Shown: positions 18,450 through 28,253, counted from the first letter of the stretch. The stretch is DNA of 33,662 nt from Acidobacteriota bacterium (GCA_021780095.1 JAJXZK010000434.1:1-33662), one strand, 5' to 3'. Translations and numbers: made by a program. Notes: generated by a model not told the origin, from the sequence alone.

Positions 18450-19106
18450 GTGCTCAACTTACAGGACCAACTCGACCAGATCAGCGAACAGACGCGGAGT
18501 CTGGTTCAGCCGGAGCGTCTCCAACCCAGCGAAGATGCCATTGCGGAATTGTTTTCGACCGGCATCGAGCAACAGATTCTTTCCGTCGGCAGTGTCGCGC
18601 CGGAGTTTTCACTTCCTGATGCAAACGGTCGCATGGTGCACTCCGCGGATATGCTGGCGCTGGGTCCGTTGGTCATCAACTTTTTCCGCGGACGGTGGTG
18701 CCCCTACTGTCTGACGGAATTAGCAGCCTGGCATAATCTCTATCTGGAACTGCGCAAGCGCGGTGTACTGCTGGTGGCTATTTCCCCGCAGACAGTTCAC
18801 CAAAATGACCTACTGCTGCAGCAACACCCTTTTCCGTTTCCCGTCTTGAGCGATCCGGGATTGACGGTCGCGGAGCGCTTCCGCATCGCTTATTCTGTTC
18901 CCGCGTATCACCAGAAGCACTACCGAAGCATTCTGGTGAATATTCCATTCATCAACGACGATCCTTCGTGGCGCCTTTTGCTACCGGCCACCTATCTTGT
19001 CCGTCCGGATGGAACCATCGCCTTCGCCCAGGCACACGCGGACTTCCGCGTGCGTCCGGAACCAGAAGAAGTGCTGGCCGTGCTGGATCGAGAATTGTTG
19101 CTCTAA
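18450..19106 (+). CDS. Peroxiredoxin-like (AhpC/TSA) thiol protein
   Basis: 218-residue thioredoxin-fold protein of the AhpC/TSA group, expected to reduce peroxides or disulfides. A helical N-terminal extension of about 50 residues precedes the fold, which starts at APEFSLPDANG. The active site is FFRGRWCPYC with C84 and C87, a CxxC arrangement rather than the single peroxidatic Cys of classical AhpC. SPQTVHQND and a cis-Pro-like LPATYLVRPDGTIAFAQAHADFRVRPEP close to the end support the fold. GTG start with no clear ribosome site. Its stop codon overlaps the convergent AsmA-like gene by three bases. The context (ffh upstream) gives no clue to a partner. Confidence 0.85.
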   Translation: MLNLQDQLDQISEQTRSLVQPERLQPSEDAIAELFSTGIEQQILSVGSVAPEFSLPDANGRMVHSADMLALGPLVINFFRGRWCPYCLTELAAWHNLYLELRKRGVLLVAISPQTVHQNDLLLQQHPFPFPVLSDPGLTVAERFRIAYSVPAYHQKHYRSILVNIPFINDDPSWRLLLPATYLVRPDGTIAFAQAHADFRVRPEPEEVLAVLDRELLL

Positions 19107-20701
19107 TAATTCAACCCAAAATGCGGATTGGCATTCGTGCCCGTAATTTTGATGGGAACTTCGGTACGCGCGCCGGTCTTGGAGAAAAACGGATCCAGCG
19201 GCGTCAGCAGCTTCCCTTTCCATCCGCCCACGATACTCGAAACAGATGCCTGCATGCGCGCATGGCCCGTAAAGTCGAACTCCCTGCCATCCAGTGTGTA
19301 GACTCCCACCAACCGGATTTCCGCGCCCGGCACAGTGCAGACAAGCGTGGGCAGTCTCAGCTTCCCGTTGCCCAACACATAAACCCCGTGCATGTTCGCT
19401 TGCACGTCTCGTTCCCCAGGCGGCTGCACGCCCGTCTCGTTGTCCATGTCTTTCGCTGCAGTTGTCTTTCCACGGCTGCGCAGGCTCAACTGATCCATCT
19501 TCTTTTGAATTTTGTCGTTGGTGAATGAAATATTTTCCACCGCGAACGCTCCGTTTAGTTGCAGCTTCTGATTCACCGGTTGGTTTCCCGGGGGCAAGTA
19601 GAACTTCGTCTTCAGCTGCACGTTCCCCGTCATCACCGGAGGATCCGTCTTCACGCCCAAGTGCAAAAGGTCCTCGATACGACCCTTGTTTACCGTGACA
19701 TCGAGATGAATGTCATGACCCGGTTGGTTCTGAGCTCGTACGACATCCCCCGTTGCTGTGATATCGGTGTGTAGGAAATGAGCCTTTACCGGCTGCAGAT
19801 GGGTGTTGCCGTTCATCCCATTCACGATGGCGTGAAACTGCGTAGTCAGGTCCACCTTATGTCCGCTCACTTCCACACTGAAGTCCGGCGTGTCGGTGGT
19901 TCCGTCCACGGTGATCGTGTCCAGTCGCCCGGAGTACTTGCCTCGAGAAGACAGCATTCCGGCGATTCCGTGCGTCGTGCTTAGGTCCGCGTGAGTAAAA
20001 GAATAGCTTCCATTCACCGGTGTATCGGAGGGTTCATCCGCATTCCATGGACCGAAATTTCCTGTCGTGGCAATGTTCCCTAACGGTTTAGGATTGACCA
20101 GCTGCGCCACAAAATGCATCGGCTTCCTGCTGCCAACACGGGTCAGCGTAAGAGCCTGAATCTGGAATTGTAGAGGGACTTTATTCGGCTTGTCGGTCAT
20201 GATCGTCAGAGTTGTTTGGTCGCAAACAATCTTGTCGATCAAAATCGAAATCTTGCCGTGACGCTTCTTCCTTTTTGGCATCGCCGAACGCTGCCCCTTA
20301 GTTGGAATCATGATCTGCAGCCCATGCAGTTCGACCAATCCAATATGCATTGGCGACTGAAATATATCCAGCAGCGGCGTGTGAAAGCTGAACTGGCCCA
20401 CCTGGATTTGCGGTGGCAGGCTTAGATCGAGATTGGAGCGAAGGCTGAGGTTCTTGCCTTCGACGTTCAATCCGTGGAGCACGGAAACATCGAATTCCCC
20501 CAGCTGTACCTCGCTGTTAAACCGTTGTGAAAGGGTTTGAATCACGCGCGCCCGCAGCATCGGCTCCGCGTGGTGAATCGCATATTGCGCCGCAATCAGG
20601 CCAGCGATGAGAAGTCCAACAACGAAGGCGAGAATGACCAGAACAATGTTACGACGCTGGTGCGCATTTTTTCTTTTGGGTACGTCTTGATCTTGCTTCA
20701 C
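19103..20701 (-). CDS. AsmA-like inner-membrane-anchored envelope protein
   Basis: 532-residue protein with a basic N-terminus and a single membrane helix at about 18-40 (IVLVILAFVVGLLIAGLIAA), followed by a long periplasmic, beta-rich chain. QTLSQRFNSEVQLGEFDVSV and the later GRIEDLLHLGVKTDPPVMTGNVQLKTKFYL segment are typical of AsmA/TamB-type proteins, which form grooves thought to carry lipids between membranes. GTG start with GGAG five bases upstream. It ends head-to-head with the peroxiredoxin-like gene, the stop codons sharing bases. A promoter with a perfect palindrome in its spacer lies just upstream. Family assignment is good; the exact role is inferred. Confidence 0.85.
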   Translation of the reverse strand: MKQDQDVPKRKNAHQRRNIVLVILAFVVGLLIAGLIAAQYAIHHAEPMLRARVIQTLSQRFNSEVQLGEFDVSVLHGLNVEGKNLSLRSNLDLSLPPQIQVGQFSFHTPLLDIFQSPMHIGLVELHGLQIMIPTKGQRSAMPKRKKRHGKISILIDKIVCDQTTLTIMTDKPNKVPLQFQIQALTLTRVGSRKPMHFVAQLVNPKPLGNIATTGNFGPWNADEPSDTPVNGSYSFTHADLSTTHGIAGMLSSRGKYSGRLDTITVDGTTDTPDFSVEVSGHKVDLTTQFHAIVNGMNGNTHLQPVKAHFLHTDITATGDVVRAQNQPGHDIHLDVTVNKGRIEDLLHLGVKTDPPVMTGNVQLKTKFYLPPGNQPVNQKLQLNGAFAVENISFTNDKIQKKMDQLSLRSRGKTTAAKDMDNETGVQPPGERDVQANMHGVYVLGNGKLRLPTLVCTVPGAEIRLVGVYTLDGREFDFTGHARMQASVSSIVGGWKGKLLTPLDPFFSKTGARTEVPIKITGTNANPHFGLNY

Positions 20702-20718
20702 CCTTGCTCCGATGCATA

Positions 20719-20747
20719 AACATAGTCGAGAGATTGATCAATCACAA
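20719..20747 (-). promoter_or_regulatory. Promoter of the AsmA-like gene with an operator-like palindrome
   Basis: On the minus strand TTGTGA (20742-20747) and TATGTT (20719-20724) are separated by 17 bases, four of six matches each. The perfect 12-base palindrome GATTGATCAATC (20732-20743) fills much of the spacer, a good place for a repressor. Transcription would start near 20712. Confidence 0.45.
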
Positions 20748-21122
20748 TCTTTTGACACCGCGTCGAACGTGGCCCGGGTAAATTTGGTGAGTTAACGCCC
20801 TCCTGAACAGAATCGAATGGACGCTGCGAACCGCGGATGAGCCTCAGACCTTATCCGACGCGGAACTCCGGTCTCAGGATTCAACAGGCGGGTCCGACGC
20901 GATTTTGTCTCGGGTTACAACCCTATCATTCAAGGGGGCTGTTCGCGGCTACGTTCGGACGTTGCCAACCCAGTCACTAATCTGAGAATCTACTTGCTAA
21001 TTCACATGATGAGTTCGTAATTTCAGACTTTACGATCGGCCATCCATTGTTGAACTGCACCCTTTCCAAACGTTGCCTTGTATCGGGTATCTGATTTCCC
21101 GTTAAGGGTAGGAGTAACCTCC
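20748..21122. other. Intergenic stretch before the antiporter gene
   Basis: About 375 bases upstream of the antiporter hold no supported gene. An AGGAG (21110-21114) marks the ribosome site of the antiporter. I see no convincing -35/-10 pair and no clear RNA fold. Confidence 0.5.
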
Positions 21123-22370
21123 ATGACGCTATTGCTTGTTCAGATGACCGTGGTTCTGCTGGTTACCGTATTTTGTGGATGGCTGGCTCGCAAGTTAGGC
21201 CAAGCTCGTGTCATCGGCGAAATCATTGGGGGCATCCTGATCGGGCCATCCGTGTTTGGCCGATTCACTCCGCATTGGTCGGCGACTTTGTTTCCACCTT
21301 CGTCTTTCAACGCCTTTGACATTCTAAGCACGGTCGGCCTCATTTTGTTTCTATTTCTCATCGGAATGGAACTGGATTACGAGCAGCTTTATAAGCAGCG
21401 AGCGACTGCCGTCATGGCAAGCGGAATGAGTATCGTATTTCCCTTCGCCATGGGGGCACTTCTGGCGCACTCCTTGCGCATCCGATTTGCCCCGCACGGT
21501 ATCGGCAGTATCCCATTCGTTCTTTTTCTCGGTATTTCCATGAGCATCACGGCATTCCCCGTGCTCGCCCGCATTATCGAGGAGCGGCACATGCAAGGAA
21601 CGGCGCTGGGAACAACGGCTATCCTATGCGCGGCTGTGGACGATGTGGTGGCGTGGACTTTGCTGGCGGTTGCTCTGGCACTGATCGGGCATGACGGCGG
21701 ATCGGCCTCCCTGCCGCTGCGATTGGTAGGCTTGGCCGTCTATCTGGTGGTCATGATCATGGTCGTCCGACCCGTCGCAGCCTGGCTGGTGAAACGGATG
21801 CGCACAACCACCGATCTTTCGCTCGAAATGCTGGGCGTCGTCATTGCCATCACCTTCATTTCCGCCGCAGCAACACAGGCTATTGGCGTCCACCCGCTGT
21901 TTGGGGCATTTATGGCCGGTGTTTGCTTCCCCAGGGTGGAGCGCTGGCAAACCGCCATCCGCGCAAAGCTGGACATGGTGGTTTCCGTCCTGCTGCTTCC
22001 GCTCTTTTTTGCGCTGACCGGCATGCGTACGCGGCTCGACTTGCTGAACGGAGGCCGAGTGTGGTTCTGGGCCGGTATCGTGTTAGTTGCTGCGGTCTTC
22101 GGAAAAATGGGCGGGGCTGCGCTGGCTGCGAGATGGAATGGTCAGACGTGGAAAGATGCCGCCGCCTTAGGAGCGCTGCTCAACACACGTGGACTGGTCG
22201 AATTGATCGTGCTAAATATCGCCTACAACGTGGGCGCGTTTACCCCAACCTTGTTCACCATGTTGGTTGTGATGGCATTGGTGACCACGATGATTACGAC
22301 ACCCATCCTGAATATGCTTGGAGTCAACAACGCGAAGAAATCGAGGGAGAATGTGGAGGCGGCTGCGTAG
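21123..22370 (+). CDS. Monovalent cation:proton antiporter, CPA2/Kef type
   Basis: Integral membrane exchanger of K+ or Na+ for H+. Start placed at ATG 21123, with AGGAG eight bases upstream; the frame is open to a TTG at 21078. The 415-residue protein is almost wholly hydrophobic, about 12 helices, with RVIGEIIGGILIGPSVFGRF early and the family signatures GMELDYEQLYKQ, SMSITAFPVLARIIEE, CAAVDDVVAWTLLAVALA (the ion-binding Asp pair of CPA2 proteins), HPLFGAFMAGVCFPR and LNTRGLVELIVLNIAYN. It ends at the last helix, so the cytosolic RCK/TrkA-N regulatory domain of full KefB/KefC is absent. Ion specificity cannot be read. It converges on infB with 30 bases between. Confidence 0.92.
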   Translation: MTLLLVQMTVVLLVTVFCGWLARKLGQARVIGEIIGGILIGPSVFGRFTPHWSATLFPPSSFNAFDILSTVGLILFLFLIGMELDYEQLYKQRATAVMASGMSIVFPFAMGALLAHSLRIRFAPHGIGSIPFVLFLGISMSITAFPVLARIIEERHMQGTALGTTAILCAAVDDVVAWTLLAVALALIGHDGGSASLPLRLVGLAVYLVVMIMVVRPVAAWLVKRMRTTTDLSLEMLGVVIAITFISAAATQAIGVHPLFGAFMAGVCFPRVERWQTAIRAKLDMVVSVLLLPLFFALTGMRTRLDLLNGGRVWFWAGIVLVAAVFGKMGGAALAARWNGQTWKDAAALGALLNTRGLVELIVLNIAYNVGAFTPTLFTMLVVMALVTTMITTPILNMLGVNNAKKSRENVEAAA

Positions 22371-22386
22371 GAAATCCTGCAGCCGC
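22359..22386. repeat. Inverted repeat shared by the converging antiporter and infB genes
   Basis: GCGGCTGC (22359-22366) and GCAGCCGC (22379-22386) form a perfect eight-base stem spanning the antiporter stop codon, with AGGA/TCCT able to extend it inside the loop. It can fold in either transcript. No U-tract follows on either strand, so it may be a bidirectional or Rho-assisted end, or an mRNA-stabilising stem. Confidence 0.45.
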
Positions 22387-22400
22387 GATCCATCCTAAGG

Positions 22401-25400
22401 TTAAGCTGGCGTCAAAGCCTGCGCGGGAGTATCGACCAGGGCCGTCCCGATGTCTGCAGCAATCTTCTCTGCGGTGAAGGCTTCCAGCGCATCTCCGACC
22501 TTGATGTCGTTGAAGTTCTGGAGACTGGCGCCGCATTCCATACCGTTGCGAACCTCGCTCACGTCATCCTTGAAGCGCTTAAGTGAAGCCAGCCGCCCCT
22601 TGTAGACTTGCACTCCATCGCGCAACAAGCGGACTTCCGAATCGCGCTTGAACATGCCGTCCGTCACTCGACAGCCTGCAACCGCGCCAACCTTGGGAAT
22701 TTTGAAGACGTTCGCCACTTCGGCCCTGCCAAGGTAGTTCTCCTTGATCGTCGCTTCCAGCAGTCCCAGCATGGCCTTGCGCATCTCATCCTGCAGCTCA
22801 TAGATGATGGAATGGAGTCGAATGTCGACGCCCTCCTGTGTGGCCAGTTCGGCAGCTTTCCGCTCCGGTCGCACGTTGAACCCGATGACAATCGCATCCG
22901 ACGCTGAAGCCAGCAGAATATCGCTCTCGGTAATGGCGCCGACTCCAGAGTGAATCACCTTGACGCGTACCTTTTCGGTTGAGAGCCGCGGCAATGATTC
23001 CGCAAGAACTTCGACCGAACCCTGCACGTCGCCTTTCAAGATGATCGGCAATTCCTTCATGCCTGCCTGCTTGATCTGCTCCGCGAGGCCTTCCAGCGAA
23101 ACACGTGACGACTTCGCCAGTTGCGATTCGCGTTCCTTCATCTTGCGATATTGCGCGACGTTCTTCGCCTTGTCGCGATCTGCAACCACCGTGAACACGT
23201 CTCCAGCATCGGGAATGCTTTCCAGTCCAAGAATCTCGACTGGCGTTGAAGGTGTCGCTTCCGTCATGGCGCGCCCGCGATCGTCGAACATAGCGCGTAC
23301 TTTACCGAATGTGTTGCCGACTACGAACGTATCGCCAAGCCGCAGCGTACCGTTCTGGACCAGCACGGTCGAAACAGCGCCGCGACCTCGGTCCAACTTG
23401 GATTCAATGACGGTTCCCAGCGCGGGACGATCCGGGGAGGCCCGCAACGTACCCACATCCGCGACTAGGCAAATCATTTCCAGCAGCAGGTCGAGGTTGA
23501 TGCGCTTCTTGGCGGAGACATCGACGAACACGGTGCTGCCGCCCCATGATTCAGGCACCAACCCGCGATCGCCAAGCTGTTGTTTCACGCGATCAGGCTG
23601 GGCATCGGGCTTGTCAATCTTGTTGACGGCAACGATGATCGGAACGTTCGCTGCCTTGGCGTGATCGATCGCTTCCAGCGTCTGCGGCATCACGCCATCA
23701 TCCGCGGCCACTACGATCACCACAATATCTGTGACCTTGGCGCCGCGCGCACGCATGCGTGTAAACGCTTCGTGACCCGGAGTGTCGAGGAAGACAATCT
23801 CGCGCCCAAAAGCGGGAGAATCTTCTTTGCTGATGCGAACCTTGTAGGCACCGATATGTTGCGTGATTCCGCCAGCTTCGCCCGCCGCTACCTCGGTTTC
23901 GCGAATCGCATCCAGCAGTGATGTCTTTCCGTGATCGACGTGACCCATGATGGTCACCACCGGAGGACGCGTCACTTCCAGATCATTTGTCGTCTCCTGC
24001 GTCAGCAGGTTCTCCAGAGCCTCGTTGGCCATCTCATCTTCAAAGCTGATGACCTGGGCTTCCGCGCCGAACTGCCGCGACACTTCCTTGATCAGCTCTG
24101 TATCGAGCGATTGGTTCACCGTCACAAACACGCCACGCTGTAACAGTGTCGCGATCAAATCCTTGGCCCGCAACTCCAACTTCTCCGCCAGGTCTTTCAC
24201 GCTGACGCCATCCGTCACGGTGATATTGCGAGTGATCGGAACCGGCCCTGTGGGAATCTGTGCTGCGCCCAAACGCGGCGCAACCATTCCCTTCATTGGA
24301 CCTTCCTTCGACTTTTCGTATCGATTATTTCCGCCGCGGCGCTGCGCATGTCCGCGCGACGGGCGATCGCCTGCTCCAGCCGGCGGCGCCATTCCTGGCG
24401 CTGCGCCGACCCCTGGACGAGGAGCTCCAAACCCCGGACGTCCTGGCATTCCTGGACGAGACCCGGGCGTGCCGGTGGGATGCTGGCGTGTCGGATGCAT
24501 TGGACGGCGGACGCCGCCCGGTCCCATGGCAGGTCCTGAAGCGGGACGCGACCCGTACGGTGCTCCGCCCGGTCCACCTGATCCTTGTGGGCGAGGGCGC
24601 TCAAAAATCGGCTTGCCGCGCTGCATGCCTCCTAGTGTCTGGGCTGCTCCGGCAGGCGCTGTATAAATGGGTCGCGGCCCCGTCTGCGGCAGTATCATGC
24701 GTTTGGCGGGCACTGCGGGAGTGACAGGTGCTGTGGAAGCAGCTACCGGCTCCGCGGTTGGCGAACTCACTGCTATAGGAGTCGAGCTGATAGCCACCGG
24801 CGGTTCGACCGGGGCAGCTAAGGTGGGCGGCAATTCAGCCGCGGCGGGTGGCACTTGTGGCGCACGCGGCACCGCTGGAGCAACTGTGGAAGCTGCCGCT
24901 TTTGGTTCCTGCGGAGCACTCTTCGCGGGTACGGCAACAACCGTGGACGCGCCGGTTAAACCCGACGAGGGCGGCTTCACAATCACCGGTCCTTGTGGCG
25001 CGCGCGATGCAATGGCTGGAGTCGGTGTTGGCGTCGCGGACACAATCTGCGGAGCCTGGCGCGGCAAGGGAACTATTCTCCGAGGCGCCGGCTTCGAACC
25101 TGCCGGAGCGCTGGCAGACAGCGAGTTGGCCGATATTGCGCTTGCGTGCGTGCCTGCAGTTGCAGGCTTGTTGCCGGAAGGCGCAGCCACGGAAGAACTG
25201 GCGGCGGGCGCGGAAGCAGTCGGCTTCGCAGCTCCAGCTGCGACGGCAGTCACGGTGGGGGCCGGGGATGCCGTGGTTACGCCTCGATACGCTCCCGGCG
25301 ACTCACGCTGTTCCTTCTGCTGCTGAATGGCGCGCAAGACATCTCCCGGTCGGGAAATGTTGGATAAATCAATCTTTGGCTTCTGCTCAGGCGATGTTGG

Positions 25401-25592
25401 CCTTGCAGGAGCATTGGACGCAGACTTCCCGCCACGGCTCAGGGCGGCGCGCACACGCCTGGCCTCGTCTTCCTCTACCGAACTGGAGTGCGTCTTTTTC
25501 TCTGTAACTCCCACCTCTGGCAGGATGTCGAGAATCACTCTGCTTTTCACTTCCAGCTCACGTGCTAAATCGTTAATTCGAACTTTACTCAT
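22401..25592 (-). CDS. infB: Translation initiation factor IF-2
   Basis: GTPase that places initiator tRNA on the 30S subunit and promotes subunit joining. The 1063-residue length comes from a long Ala/Pro/Gly-rich linker (about 60-430) between the N-terminal IF2_N helix domain ([20 protein letters not shown]) and the second IF2_N domain near 460-520. The G domain starts with GHVDHGKT at 550-557, then DTPGHEA and NKIDKPDAQ, followed by the beta-barrel domains II and IV ([20 protein letters not shown]). ATG start; no strong ribosome site. It is the last gene of rimP-nusA-infB. In many bacteria ylxR lies before it and rbfA and truB after it; none is here, and the next gene converges. Confidence 0.98.
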   Translation of the reverse strand: MSKVRINDLARELEVKSRVILDILPEVGVTEKKTHSSSVEEDEARRVRAALSRGGKSASNAPARPTSPEQKPKIDLSNISRPGDVLRAIQQQKEQRESPGAYRGVTTASPAPTVTAVAAGAAKPTASAPAASSSVAAPSGNKPATAGTHASAISANSLSASAPAGSKPAPRRIVPLPRQAPQIVSATPTPTPAIASRAPQGPVIVKPPSSGLTGASTVVAVPAKSAPQEPKAAASTVAPAVPRAPQVPPAAAELPPTLAAPVEPPVAISSTPIAVSSPTAEPVAASTAPVTPAVPAKRMILPQTGPRPIYTAPAGAAQTLGGMQRGKPIFERPRPQGSGGPGGAPYGSRPASGPAMGPGGVRRPMHPTRQHPTGTPGSRPGMPGRPGFGAPRPGVGAAPGMAPPAGAGDRPSRGHAQRRGGNNRYEKSKEGPMKGMVAPRLGAAQIPTGPVPITRNITVTDGVSVKDLAEKLELRAKDLIATLLQRGVFVTVNQSLDTELIKEVSRQFGAEAQVISFEDEMANEALENLLTQETTNDLEVTRPPVVTIMGHVDHGKTSLLDAIRETEVAAGEAGGITQHIGAYKVRISKEDSPAFGREIVFLDTPGHEAFTRMRARGAKVTDIVVIVVAADDGVMPQTLEAIDHAKAANVPIIVAVNKIDKPDAQPDRVKQQLGDRGLVPESWGGSTVFVDVSAKKRINLDLLLEMICLVADVGTLRASPDRPALGTVIESKLDRGRGAVSTVLVQNGTLRLGDTFVVGNTFGKVRAMFDDRGRAMTEATPSTPVEILGLESIPDAGDVFTVVADRDKAKNVAQYRKMKERESQLAKSSRVSLEGLAEQIKQAGMKELPIILKGDVQGSVEVLAESLPRLSTEKVRVKVIHSGVGAITESDILLASASDAIVIGFNVRPERKAAELATQEGVDIRLHSIIYELQDEMRKAMLGLLEATIKENYLGRAEVANVFKIPKVGAVAGCRVTDGMFKRDSEVRLLRDGVQVYKGRLASLKRFKDDVSEVRNGMECGASLQNFNDIKVGDALEAFTAEKIAADIGTALVDTPAQALTPA

Positions 25593-25738
25593 CCGTATCT
25601 TTCGCCTTTTCCGAAACTGTTAGCTGCTCATATGGTGCCTCGTGATCTGCATTCAGGTGCGCATCTTCTCTCATTATCCCCTGAAAGTCGCATCGAAATT
25701 GCTAATTTTCGTGCCGCCAGCCTCTTCGGCCGCCTCAA

Positions 25739-27400
25739 TCAGGGTTTTTCCTTCTCTTCCCATTCGTCTAACGCCGGTTCACGGGCGTCCGGTGCGTCCA
25801 CCGATACCGGCTGATCGTCGTTGTCCGTCGCCGTGGCATCCTCCAGAAAATTCTTCATCAGGCTCTGCGATTCGCCTTCGCCTTCCGCGTCGGCTATCTC
25901 AGAAATACCACCGATTTCAGTCAGTTGCATCTCGTCAACCAGGTCCAATGTAGGCACTTCACCGGGTTCCAGCTCGGCGATTTCCTCGGATACTTCCGAC
26001 TCCTCGGTTTCTGAGGCTTCGACGTCCGCACCGGCCCCTGCCTGCCGGTCGAGCGCGGCCTCGTTGGTGTCTTCCGCTTCCGAAGACTCGGTTCCGAGGG
26101 GGCCAGCATCTGTATCCGCCGCCGTGTCCAGTTGCGCAAAATAATGACGCACGGCTGTGCCAATCTTCTCCAGCGTTTTCTCGCCGATGCCCGGAACTTC
26201 TTCCAGTTCCTCCGGAGTCATGTCCGCCAATCCCTCGACGGTAGTGATACCGGCAGCGATCAGTTTCTGGATTGTGCCCTCGCCCAGCTCCGCCACCTGC
26301 TCGATCGGCGTGGTCACGGGACCAACCATGGCCTGCATCTGCTGCTCGACTTCCTGACGCTTTTCTTCCTCGCTCTTGATGTCGATCTTCCATCCCAGCA
26401 ACTTCGCAGCCAAGCGCACGTTCTGACCCTTCTTGCCGATAGCCAGCGACAACTGCGTATCGTCGACGATCACTTCAATCTGCTTGTCCGCCAGGTCAAT
26501 GATGCTGACGCGGCTCACCTTGGCCGGCTGCAGCGCCTTCTCCGCAAAGGTCGTAATCTCTTCGCTGTATTCGATGATGTCGATTTTCTCCCCGCGCAAT
26601 TCGCGAATGATCGACTGCACGCGCATGCCCTTCATGCCAACGCAAGCGCCCACCGGATCGACATCCTTGTCGCGCGAAACCACGGCAATTTTGGTGCGCT
26701 CCCCGGCTTCGCGAGCAATGGCGCGAATCTCGACCGTGCTGTCGTAAATTTCCGGCACCTCGCTCTGGAACAGATTCTGCACCAGTTCCTTCGCTGCACG
26801 GGACACAACCACCTGCGGACCGCGCGCATTGCGATCGACGCGCAATAGCACCACGCGCACCCGCTCACCCACGGCAAACTGTTCCAGCCGCGACTGCTCG
26901 CGCTTCGGCATGCGCGCTTCCGCCTTGCCGATGTCGAAGATCACGTCCTGACCCTCGATCCGCTTGACGGTGGCGTTCAATACTTCGCCCACGCGATGCG
27001 CGTACTCGTTAAACACCGTATCCCGCTCGGCCTCGCGCACCTTCTGGAAGATGATCTGCTTGGCCATCTGCGCAGCAATGCGGCCCAGCACATCCGTCGG
27101 CTTGTAGTAGCGCAACTCTCCGCCTACTTCCACTTCCGGCGCAATGCCGCGCGCCTCGTCCAGGTTGATCTGGTTCAGCGGATCTTCCACCAGCTCTGGC
27201 GATTCCACCACCGTCTTATAGGCATAGGCACGAATCTCGCCGGTTTCGCGGTCGAGTTCGCCACGCATGTTTTCCAGCGTCTTGTAATATTTCCGCGTCG
27301 CCAGGGCAATCGCATCTTCCACCGCGCTCACTACAATCTGCGGATCGATGCCTTTGTCCCGGCTCAATACTTCAATCGTCTCGTAAAGTGCGCTTGCCAT
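25739..27400 (-). CDS. nusA: Transcription termination/antitermination factor NusA
   Basis: RNA-polymerase-binding factor that modulates pausing, intrinsic termination and antitermination. I place the start at ATG 27400 (MASALYETIEVLSRDKGI), the normal NusA N-terminus; the frame is open to 27481 but that extension has no family support. The 553-residue protein has the N-terminal polymerase-binding domain, an S1 domain near 137-200 (VGEVLNATVKRIEGQDVIFD), KH1 (GACVGMKGMRVQSI) and KH2 (IGKKGQNVRLAAKLL), then one helix-hairpin-helix repeat (TPEELEEVPGIGEKTLEKIG). The last 110 or so residues are an acidic low-complexity tail. It stands between rimP (117-base gap) and infB (146-base gap). Confidence 0.98.
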   Translation of the reverse strand: MASALYETIEVLSRDKGIDPQIVVSAVEDAIALATRKYYKTLENMRGELDRETGEIRAYAYKTVVESPELVEDPLNQINLDEARGIAPEVEVGGELRYYKPTDVLGRIAAQMAKQIIFQKVREAERDTVFNEYAHRVGEVLNATVKRIEGQDVIFDIGKAEARMPKREQSRLEQFAVGERVRVVLLRVDRNARGPQVVVSRAAKELVQNLFQSEVPEIYDSTVEIRAIAREAGERTKIAVVSRDKDVDPVGACVGMKGMRVQSIIRELRGEKIDIIEYSEEITTFAEKALQPAKVSRVSIIDLADKQIEVIVDDTQLSLAIGKKGQNVRLAAKLLGWKIDIKSEEEKRQEVEQQMQAMVGPVTTPIEQVAELGEGTIQKLIAAGITTVEGLADMTPEELEEVPGIGEKTLEKIGTAVRHYFAQLDTAADTDAGPLGTESSEAEDTNEAALDRQAGAGADVEASETEESEVSEEIAELEPGEVPTLDLVDEMQLTEIGGISEIADAEGEGESQSLMKNFLEDATATDNDDQPVSVDAPDAREPALDEWEEKEKP

Positions 27401-27517
27401 AGTTCGTCTCAGCCTTATCTGCCGGAATGAAACCTCGTCCGCTTCGGGAGCTCTAAATCGACTTGCTGTTTCAGCTACCAAAGTCGTTGCGAGGTTAGAA
27501 TCTCAAAACCGGTGTGA

Positions 27518-28102
27518 TTAAATTTCAGGAACCAGATTCGCCTTCAAAATGTTCGAGAATGCGATGGTGACCCTCTCCCCAGCCACCGTTTCCTTCTTAT
27601 TCTTTCGTTTCTTCGTCGTGCTCAAGTCCAGGTCCAGCGTGTCATTGGTCACGTTCATAATCCGGCCTTGCCAATGAGAATTGGCCTGCACTGGCTCCAT
27701 CGTCCTCAGCTTGGCCAAGCTCCCCGCGAACCGCACGTAATCCTCGCGGCCATGCAATTTCCGATCCAGCCCCGGCGAAGAAACTTCCAGCGTATATTCC
27801 GCGCCCGGAACCATTTCCTCCACATCCAGCACCGTCCCGAAATCGTCGCTAAAGACCTCGCAGTCTTCCACTTTGATGCCGGCCAGCTGGTCGACCGATA
27901 CATGCTCGGGCAACTTGAGCTCGGCATCCTTCGCCAGATTCTCCGCGGCAAGCTTTGCCCGGCTGGCAGCGTCCTTTTCTATATAGATGCGCAGGGCTCG
28001 GTGCTTGGGGTTGCCGGCGTACTCCACATCCACGATAGACAGCCCGTGGGATGCGGCGACACGGTCCGCCAAAGCGCGAATTTTTTCCAGATCGAGTGCC
28101 AT
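27518..28102 (-). CDS. rimP: Ribosome maturation factor RimP
   Basis: Small-subunit assembly factor, 194 residues. The start is placed at ATG 28102 (MALDLEKIRALADRVAASHG), where similarity to the family begins; an in-frame ATG at 28201 would add 33 residues whose codons coincide with the leader terminator hairpin, and is less likely. SIVDVEYAG, RALRIYIEKDA, the central LEVSSPGLDRKLHGREDYVRF (hallmark SPGLDR) and a lysine-rich C-terminal SH3-like part (TTKKRKNKKETV) identify it. No Shine-Dalgarno is close to 28102. It is the first gene of the operon with nusA and infB, the usual order in bacteria. Confidence 0.95.
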   Translation of the reverse strand: MALDLEKIRALADRVAASHGLSIVDVEYAGNPKHRALRIYIEKDAASRAKLAAENLAKDAELKLPEHVSVDQLAGIKVEDCEVFSDDFGTVLDVEEMVPGAEYTLEVSSPGLDRKLHGREDYVRFAGSLAKLRTMEPVQANSHWQGRIMNVTNDTLDLDLSTTKKRKNKKETVAGERVTIAFSNILKANLVPEI

Positions 28103-28144
28103 GGGATTGTACGCAGCGACCGTTGCTCCCGAAAACTCCAGCGC

Positions 28145-28170
28145 AAATAAAAAGTGGGCTCTCGCCCACT
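28145..28170 (-). terminator. Intrinsic terminator in the rimP-nusA-infB leader
   Basis: On the minus strand AGTGGGC-GAGA-GCCCACT (28153-28170) is a perfect seven-base GC-rich stem with a tetraloop, followed by TTTTATTT (28145-28152). It lies after the operon promoter and 43 bases before the rimP ATG. The upstream gene is divergent, so it cannot be that gene's terminator; it should act as an attenuator of the operon. On the plus strand no U-tract follows, so the direction is clear. Confidence 0.8.
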
Positions 28171-28253
28171 CATTTCTCCCGCCCCGGCCCACTCGCCACA
28201 TGCTGTCAGCGACGAACCAAGAACAAACTCAGGACAAACTCGTTTACTTCCCT

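Noticed and set aside
24260..25507. Several plus-strand frames inside infB
   Set aside because: They are by-products of the GC-rich Ala/Pro/Gly linker of IF-2 read on the opposite strand.
25632..25814. Possible ylxR-like gene between nusA and infB
   Set aside because: The only frames there are on the plus strand and do not resemble YlxR; the 146-base gap is too short for it.
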